64,000 bases of DNA from Nematostella vectensis (Eukaryota > Cnidaria > Anthozoa > Actiniaria > Edwardsiidae), in assembly GCF_932526225.1 (NCBI RefSeq), contig NC_064048.1, positions 10,603,688 to 10,667,687 of the forward strand, read 5' to 3'. The position numbers and the translations under genes were made by a program. Each line of letters opens with the position of its first letter. The first letter of the stretch is position 1. The notes under the pieces are model-generated. The model was not told the DNA's origin and made no database searches. It saw nothing but the letters and a program-made list of their open reading frames with translations. Positions 57,290-64,000 of the stretch are shown piece after piece.

Positions 57290-57447
57290 TATAATAACCT
57301 TGGTTATCCTTTAATTAGCACACGAACTTTCCATAATAAACCAACAACAACTTGACAGGCCGTTCGCCTCAGAACATGTGTCACCTGAGCCTACACTATT
57401 TACAGCGGTCTACTTCCTGACACAGGTATCCCGGTCAGTATATGACA
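57290..57447 (-). repeat. 5' LTR (right copy), 158 bp
   Basis: Same sequence as 52902-53059. As the 5' LTR it should carry the promoter. Target duplication GTGCC follows at 57448-57452. Confidence 0.95.
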
Positions 57448-57711
57448 GTGCCTCTCTTCCGTCGCCTACATTTATTTGTTCCAAGTTTGGCTTCAGATTG
57501 TTTACTAACTATAACATTAATGATAATGAAAAAATGCATTTTAGGTATTCTTTCTAGGTTGTTTGGCATTGCGTCCTAATTTTCCTATATTACCAGGTGG
57601 TCATGTATTCCACCAAATTGCTTTGTCAAATCTTGATTTCCGTCCAATTGCACGTCTATTTGGTTCTCCCCGCTGTGTGAGCTTGCAAATGTCCATTCCA
57701 ATCTCCTTCTT

Positions 57712-57867
57712 AAGGCCGGGCTAAACATTTAAACATGTTTGTCAAACATTGAAATCGAACTCTCGTGCGAGCATGTTTTTGGGAGGTGGCTAAACACAAA
57801 AACATTTTTCATAAACATGAGCGCGCGAAATGTTCGACAAGCATGTTTGAATGTTTAGCCAGGCCTT
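57712..57867. mobile_element. Harbinger-like MITE with TTA target duplication
   Basis: Terminal inverted repeats of about 30 bp begin AGGCCGGGCTAAACATT on the left and, from the right, AGGCCTGGCTAAACATT. The interior is rich in AAACATG motifs. TTA flanks both ends. The intact duplicate at 57923-58010 has a single TTA at the same position (CTTCTTATGG), showing the pre-insertion state. A 3-bp TWA duplication suits PIF/Harbinger; the family is inferred. Confidence 0.7.
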
Positions 57868-58212
57868 TACGGTTTCTGCCTCCACAGTCTAGAAGTCTAC
57901 CGGTTAATCTTCACTAATGAAAAGTGAGCGTGCAAATGTCCAGTCCAATCTCCTTCTTATGGTCTCTGCCTCTACCACAGTCTGTAGAAGTCTACTGGTT
58001 ACATTTTCACTGTTATACTTTATCTTCAGCTTTATACCAGCGATCATATGATCAGCTGTTACGGCGCTGAAAACTGGTTCTTTTTCTAGTCCATAGAAGA
58101 GCCATGCACTTAGCAAACTGTACACACTAGACTTGTACCACTAGACTTGCCGGTGCGCGAATTCCTACTTGTCTGTTTATGTTCCCTGCCCGTTCCCTCG
58201 TTCGCGCTTTGT

Positions 58213-58312
58213 AACCGCCGCCACCTGGTAAATGAGTAACACTCTACCCCTACTAGTGGGGAAGGGAAAAATCGCGCCGTTAGGTGGTCGAGTTACTCAT
58301 TTACCAGGCGGC
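58213..58312. repeat. Inverted-repeat element, ~100 bp
   Basis: Perfect 17-bp arms, CCTGGTAAATGAGTAAC at 58224-58240 and its complement at 58292-58308, are extended by GCCGCC and GGCGGC. The centre contains its own small palindrome (CCCCTACTAGTGGGG). MITE-like, close to the 3' end of the transporter gene. Confidence 0.65.
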
Positions 58313-58358
58313 GAGGTAACGCGTAGGATATACAACTAGTTTAGGTAGGAATACGTTT

Positions 58359-58364
58359 TTTATT
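58359..58364 (-). terminator. Poly(A) signal of the ABCC4-like gene
   Basis: TTTATT on the plus strand is AATAAA for the minus-strand gene, about 70 bp after its stop codon. Confidence 0.6.
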
Positions 58365-58432
58365 TTCAACACTAACAATAAGACATCATTTCGGAGTAAA
58401 ATTGTCTTATATCCCGTAATTTGATCTTGCTT

Positions 58433-59358
58433 CTATAGGCCCGACATCATCTTTTTATCGTGTGATCGAACCAGATGCGCAAAGAACCCATCACTTTTTC
58501 TGGCAAGTATCTCGGGCTCACCGTACTCAACCACGCGACCAGTATCTATGACAACCACCTTGTCATAGTCCATAATAGTATTGACTCGATGCGCGATGGT
58601 CAGCACAGTGACGTCAGCAAACTTATCTCGTATAACCTGTTGCACTAACCGGTCAGTCCGGTAATCCACGTTGGCTGTGGCCTCGTCGAGTACTAATAGC
58701 TTGGACTTCTGAAGTAATGCGCGTGCAAGACACAAGAGCTGTCTTTCTCCGACACTGAATCCACTGCCAGACTCACCCAGACGGTACTCCAGTTTTCCAG
58801 GAAGACGTTTGACACATTTCATCATTTGTACATTTTCCAGTGCCGTCCAGACTTCCTGATTTGTGAATTGCTGCATAGGATCAAGGTTTCTTTTAAGCGT
58901 TCCAGAAAATAAAACAGGTTCTTGGGTTATAACTGCCATTGCTTTACGCGCACTTTGAATATCCAATGTGCCCAAATCTACTCCGTCAATCAGTACTCGT
59001 CCTTTGGGCTCCGGCATGCGAAATAGTGCGGCTACCAAACTAGACTTGCCCGCTCCGGTGCGACCTACGATGCCGACTTTCTCCTTGGGTTGCACTTCGA
59101 GGCTGATTCCCTCCAAGACGCGGGCTCCACCTTCATGGTACACTAGTGACATGTCCTGCACGCTGAGCGCTCCTCGGTCGGGCCAGTCCTCTGGCGGTAA
59201 GGTCCGGCGATGGTAGCCTGGTTCTGAAGGCAGCTTTGTGTAAGAAATTATTCTTTCGACTGATGTCATAAGACACTCGACTTCGGTCGCCATCCTGACA
59301 CCATACTGCGTGGAATCCAGGCATTGTATAGCACAGGTAAGTAGCAAACCTGAGACAC
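58433..59358 (-). CDS. ABCC4-like last exon: NBD2 and C-terminus
   Basis: Contains the TMD2 end (YGVRMATEVECLMTSVERI), Walker A GRTGAGKSS, Q-loop ITQEPVLFSG, signature FSVGERQ (a degenerate LSGGQ usual for MRP NBD2), Walker B LLVLDEATANVD with the catalytic Glu, and H-loop TIAHR. It ends HLVRSHDKKMMSGL, without an obvious PDZ-binding terminus (vertebrate ABCC4 ends ETAL). NBD2 appears catalytically complete. Confidence 0.93.
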
Positions 59359-62300
59359 CTGAAGAAAACAAACAGTCTAGTTTGCGCACTAAACTCTTGA
59401 TTTGCGCAAACCAAATCGCACGTTTTCTTGATTTATTTTAGCCAGACAGGACATATTTTGGTGGACGTTTTTCATACCTGGGTCCTGATTTAGCAGCTGA
59501 GATCCGACTGCTACAACAGCAACAAAGAAACTGGCAATCAGGTCTGTGTACAAGTTTGCCCATCGGCCTGTGGTCAAGACGAGCTTGAACGCGCGGGTAT
59601 GCTCATTTGGTTCCTAAAAGATGATTATTGTTTGTGTTTAAACACGCTACTAAAGGTGTTTTACGTTTATCACAAAATGCGGTAATGGCGAGCAGCAGTG
59701 GAAGATATGTTACAGGATAAATGAGTGAACAATATACGAAGAACAAAAATAAAGTCAGGAGATTAATAGTTTAAGAAAAAATGGATAATACAAACCTAAT
59801 ATGGGCATCCATAAAGCTGCCCTCCATTTGGAAAGAGTGCACGCTTTCTAACCCCGCCATGGTGTCGGACACGTGTGCAATTACTGGACTACTCTTGATG
59901 CTTTCTAGCCTTTGAAGGTCCCTTGCGGTCCGGAGGTAGAATCTAGAATATGTAAAAACTGTGTTGACTTCAAACTATCCAACCATATCAAGAGAATGTG
60001 ATGTTAGAGAACTCCGTTACCCATGATAGTGATCCTGACAAATATCTTTAAAACAAACAACTTTTTTTCAGATTGTGTGAGTTTAGTCGCATTGCGGCTG
60101 GATTAACTAGTTAATATTATGTGGACCAGGTTATGTTGGACGTCGTTAGCAAGGCAGAAAGAACAAAGTTTGATAAGCTAAATACTAAACAACGAAATTC
60201 CCTTAAGGTTGTTGGGACATTTCTCCGAGGGCAGTTGTTAGGAAAACTTCAAGACCTTATAAATCCGTTAAACATTGGTGAAATGGAATTAATTTAGGCG
60301 TGGCATCATTGTTCATGAATCTCTAAATTTTAATGACGTCCTGCGGCGTTGACATCCTTACATGACTGCAAAACGGATTTCTATAAATTCTATATTCTTA
60401 GCTGTAGCTTTATAACATTATTCGGGAGGGTGCCTACATGGTTACAAAGGTATTTTCGATTCTTCCAAATAACGAAATAATCAAATTTTCGCAACATTTT
60501 TATTATTTTTCTTCTCTTATTTTAATAATTTCTTCAAAGGTCCTGTGAACACCACGGGGTAATTTACAGGCTTACCAACCTCTCAGTAAGTCTCCATTCA
60601 ATCCCGCCTAAAAGTATGAGGTTCCCGGATGATCACGCGCGCGCCTAACAGCCGAATCGCTAAGCAACGGGATATGTACCAATACCCTTAACCGACCCTA
60701 GTCAGACTGGGCTATTTTAATCTATATCAGCCAATCCTGTTTTAAAAACTGTCGTTTTTCTAGCTCGTTCGGTCATTTCCTTATTAGTCATTACCATATT
60801 TGGGAGTCTGTTTTTCCCCTTTTTATCGCTCTAGAACTTTGTAAGTCGAGAATTTCCCTGTAAACTTGCAGGTTTTGTGTTTACTACGATTTTGCTGGCA
60901 GCCATCTTGGAAATGGAGCCTAGTCCCTATTGTTTTAGAATATCACAGGTCATATCAAACATATTCCCCACGGATATTGTCCTTCGTATGCATTGCCTTA
61001 TATGGGCATTGATGCCCATATTTAGAAGAGCTAAAGTTTACCCGCTCCCTGATCTACATAAAACATGGTGAAAAATGCTGATTCCTTTCAATTTGAGACT
61101 CGAGGCAAAAATGTGTCAAAAAAACTTTATCGTTTGGTCAAATCTTTATCACACAAGTCTTGAAAAGCCCTTAGACCCAGGCCTCCAAGAGATTGGCCGA
61201 GCGAGATTTAAGGTCACCCAAATATTGATATGCTCCCGTGCGCTCGCCCCAGGCTCTTTTAGACCATTTAGAAAAACGACAGCCATTGATTGATGTGTGT
61301 CTGTGACTGGGAGGGGGGGGGGATAGGTGGGGCTTTTTCCTGAACCGCTTAGGTTATGATCATCAAACCTACAGACAATGATCACCATCAAACAAACATC
61401 GTCACGCTGTGTTTTGGGTGTCGTCGAATAAATAAAGATGTCATGTTGACGTCATCTTGGTGTTTTTTTCTTGACTGTAAAATGTTTTTAATAGGGGTGG
61501 TATAAATTATTTACATAACTGTAAGGTCATCGAAATAACTTATGGATGGAATGTACCAAAAAAAAAGAATTGCTTTCCGCACTTTCGACACTAGCTAATA
61601 TCAACTAATGACGTCATAGTTACGTCATGAAATGTATTAACAGATGATAACCATTTCTATATCTTTGGAATCATTTGGTCTATCGCTCTAGAAATTCTTA
61701 CATAAATCTCAAGATCTTACAAATGATCCGCACACTGACATTCGGGTGTGGTAGGATAAAAAGTGACGTCACAATTCTTCAAGTAATACCCATAGTTCCC
61801 TTAGAGTATAAAATATAAAATTTAGAGCCAAATATAACTTGAAAAGGAGGCAAAACTATTTGAACAAGGCTTTCATTTGAAAAGGAGGCAAAACTATTTG
61901 AACAAGGCTTTCATTATTGAAATATATCATCTAAAGAATAGACTCTAACTTATAAAAAAAAATGAAAAAAAAAAAATATTATCCGCCATCTTGGTCCGCC
62001 ATCTTGGATTCGCCATCATATTTCCTTAGAAAAACACACTATTAACGGTAAAAGGATGGAGATGTAAAGTAACTGTAAAACTATCAATTTGAATGCAAAT
62101 GACAAATTTCAATTATCGGTGCAATTCGATAAAGAAATCAGTTGATAGTCTGGGATAAAAATCACCCCGCCCGCTTGCCACTACATAAAAGTTTTAGTCA
62201 GCTCAGGTACTTAAACTTCACCCCTTTTTAGTTTTTAAAAAGCTTTGTCTTAGAAACTGGTTGCCATGGTAACATTAACGTCAAACCGACATGGCGATCC

Positions 62301-64000
62301 ACCAAAATGTCCACAGATACATTTTAGAAAAGGTCACCAACTTTCATCCTCTTAGCCACTCTTGTTCAAAAGTTATAGCCGTTTTTCTGGAGGGGGACGG
62401 GGGACTCTTTTAGTCTGAATAGGGTTAATTTTGCTGAAATGCGACTTGCTTTGCGAAGCGCTATCCGTGTGTACTAGAAAGCCCGGTCAAGCTGCGTTGC
62501 GTTATCTGAGCTACTACTTCGCGCGCAATCAAACGCATTTGAGGGAAAACAAAAGGTAATGTCGTTGTCTATAATTTAGTACACGCTCTGTTCCTCCTGC
62601 CCTTTGCATGTGTGGGTCACTGCGCATAGGGCATTGAATTGACTGAAGTGGAAAACGGTGAATACAACGATTGTCAATATCTTCGAGTCCGTGTTTGTAT
62701 AACCCAATTCTGGCCAACAATGAACCGATATAAAGTTACGTACCTCACATGCAGCCAGAAAACCAGCAGTATCGGAACGATTCCCACGACAAACCACAGG
62801 TTTACTACTGCAGTGAGGACCAACGTCCCTAAAAACTGACTTATTATAACACACGCAATGTACAGCCCGGCGGGCAGTAAGCCGTCCATGCTTCCGGTAT
62901 CCTTAGAGAACCGATTCATGATCCGACCTTCGGGATTCATGTCGAAGAAAGAAACAGGACATTTGATTACGGCCTCTGTCATTCTGTCGTGAAGTTTTAG
63001 AGATGCACGGGTTGTAGAAAGGATAAAGATGTCCGCTCTGCTGAAAACGAATAAGAAGGCTGCGCAGATGAGACCGCAGTAAACGCCAAGTGTCACACCA
63101 CTCCTCTGTTGGTCACGCGTCATGCGTGACATCATAGATAACCACCAGTATGGAGTAACGCGAGCAGCTGTAAGAATAATGGATCGTTATTGCGCATGAT
63201 GGAACATATATTGCACTTATACATATAGTAAATTCATGAATGACCACTGAATTATTTTACCTTCAGCTATGAACCAGAAGACAATTATCAGACAGATAAC
63301 GGGAGAAGAAAGACTTGCGCGGAGGTACTGCCAATACAACTTCCACGTCACCGTACCCAAGACCCTGTCCTCCGCTTCTTCTTCCACGTCCTTATGCCCT
63401 GTAGTCTCTCTTATCTTCCCCTTTGTTTCGACCGCGTCCTGCTCCGCTCCACTTCCCGCCTCAGAGCGTGTTCTCTTCGCCTCATCCATCATCTCCTTTA
63501 ACGCACTGCTCTCCTTGATTTCATCATAGCCGCCCTGAGTTTTAACGCGACCCTTTTCTAGTATCATCACGTGATCAGCGTGGGCCAATTGTTGTGCTTG
63601 ATGAGTCGCGAGAATCCGGAGTTTGCTTCCCAGCTCACCGCAGATGCACTTGTCAAATATATGCTGCCCCACGTGGGCGTCCACCGCGCTAAGAGGATCG
63701 TCCAAAAGAAAGATATCCGCGTCCGAGTACACCGCGCGTGCTAGACTGACACGAGACCGCTGACCCCTACTTAGGGTTACTCCCCGCTGACCAATCATAC
63801 TAAGGTCACCTTTAGGCAATCGACGAATGTCATCCACTAAATCACACAATTCGATGACATGATCGTATTTCTTTTTAATATACGTCTTACCAAAAAGAAT
63901 GTTCTCTCTGAAGGTGTCTGAAAACACCCAAGGTGTTTCACTCACAAACGCTGTCTTCCCGCGCACGTCAACAGATCCGTGTTTTATTGGGATCTCTCTG
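58433..64000 (-). CDS. ABCC4: ABCC4 (MRP4)-like ABC transporter, 3' part of the gene (runs off the window)
   Basis: Five minus-strand exons: 64000-63261 (continues beyond the window), 63167-62744, 59942-59792, 59613-59478 and 59358-58433. Phases agree throughout. For exon 59942 the donor at 59791-59790 is preferred, because an alternative five bases earlier breaks the frame. Together they give the end of NBD1, the linker, TMD2 and NBD2, ending at the family's usual place. ABCC4-type proteins are plasma-membrane exporters of organic anions, cyclic nucleotides and conjugated lipids using ATP. The short two-TMD architecture fits ABCC4, though other ABCC members are close. The gene is convergent with the IRAG-like gene. 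Confidence 0.9.
59478..59942 (-). CDS. ABCC4-like exons 59942-59792 and 59613-59478: late TMD2
   Basis: The first encodes YLRTARDLQRLESIKSSPV and SDTMAGLESVHSFQMEGSF, the helix preceding the NBD2 coupling helix. The second encodes TRAFKLVLTTGRWANLYTD and a hydrophobic helix ending LNQDP. Both are strongly family-like. The intron upstream (59943-62743) is the gene's largest visible one. Confidence 0.88.
59943..62743 (-). other. Large ABCC4-like intron (2.8 kb)
   Basis: No coding evidence. It contains a 2-copy tandem duplication at about 61842-61916 (GGAGGCAAAACTATTTGAAC) and a doubled CCGCCATCTTGG at about 61983-62010; otherwise AT-rich unique sequence. Confidence 0.6.
62744..63167 (-). CDS. 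ABCC4-like exon: TMD2 core
   Basis: About 141 residues with alternating hydrophobic helices and the conserved intracellular coupling segment SFFDMNPEGRIMNRFSKD, diagnostic for ABCC TMD2. WWLS near its start matches the MRP4 family. Canonical acceptor (TTACAG) and donor (GAG|GTACGT). Confidence 0.9.
63261..64000 (-). CDS. ABCC4-like exon: NBD1 end, linker, start of TMD2 (5' incomplete)
   Basis: The exon opens IPIKHGSVDVRGKTAFVSET (Q-loop region; Walker A is beyond the window). It continues to the ABC signature LSRGQ (the canonical second Gly is Arg), Walker B with the following acidic residue IFLLDDPLSAVD, and the H-loop ILATHQ. A charged linker rich in Glu/Lys (possible phosphorylation region) leads to YWQYLRAS and the first TMD2 helix. 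It ends ...FIAEG with donor GTAAAA. Confidence 0.9.

Larger units (their letters stand above)
52902..57447 (-). mobile_element. Complete Ty3/gypsy LTR retrotransposon
   Basis: The element is bounded by two 158-bp LTRs and flanked by the 5-bp duplication GTGCC (52897-52901 and 57448-57452). It is 4.5 kb and reads on the minus strand. A primer-binding site abuts the right LTR, a polypurine tract abuts the left LTR, and one uninterrupted gag-pol frame lies between. No env frame and no C-terminal chromodomain are seen. By my reading the LTRs are identical, so insertion is recent. Confidence 0.97.
57453..58358. other. Intergenic interval with a duplicated segment and two MITEs
   Basis: No gene. 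A roughly 85-bp segment occurs twice (from about 57678, interrupted by the MITE, and intact at 57923-58010), sharing GCAAATGTCCA and AATCTCCTTCTTA. A second inverted-repeat element lies at about 58213-58312. Confidence 0.7.

Overview
The window is animal nuclear DNA: small phase-matched exons with GT-AG introns, AATAAA poly(A) signals, MITEs and a Ty3/gypsy LTR retrotransposon. The gene content (OGFOD3, an IRAG/LRMP-like protein keeping a KASH5-like EF-hand N-terminus, an ABCC4-like transporter) and the many minisatellites and non-autonomous DNA transposons fit an early-branching metazoan. An anthozoan cnidarian is my best guess, but that is inference and not proven by the sequence alone.

Layout. 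At the left edge (168-266, +) there may be the terminal exon of a gene that starts outside the window. A small unrecognised minus-strand gene follows (exons between 2983 and about 5062). Divergent from it is a complete, intronless OGFOD3 gene (5676-6671, +). From 8782 to 51451 (+) lies one very long gene. I could assemble it by hand as 39 exons whose phases all match; they sum to 3669 nt (1222 codons plus stop). It encodes an N-terminal KASH5-like EF-hand pair, a long coiled coil, a Ser/Pro-rich linker, the MRVI1-type C-terminal region of IRAG1/IRAG2(LRMP), and a C-terminal tail anchor. A complete Ty3/gypsy element (52902-57447, minus) with 158-bp LTRs that look identical and a 5-bp target duplication lies downstream. 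The right end holds the 3' half of an ABCC4-like transporter (58433-64000, minus), convergent with the long gene.

The striking part is the long gene. About half of its 43 kb is tandem repeat, in eleven intronic arrays with units from 15 to about 130 bp, including a 12-kb array of an 80-bp unit. Four arrays are built from the gene's own splice junctions. In introns 18, 21 and 26 the repeat unit carries a copy of the end of the preceding exon plus its 5' splice site. In intron 38 the unit carries the 3' splice site plus the first bases of the last exon, and the real acceptor is the last repeat copy. Real splice sites thus sit at the edge of arrays of up to about 150 decoys. The 39-bp acceptor array is phase-preserving and open for 20 units into the tail-anchor exon, so it could supply a variable Pro-rich insert.

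Other mobile DNA: a pogo/Tigger-type MITE (1198-1667), a piggyBac-type MITE with TTAA duplications (10989-11636), a Harbinger-like MITE (57712-57867) whose empty site survives in an adjacent duplicate, several smaller inverted-repeat elements, and a frameshifted piggyBac transposase relic inside intron 36.
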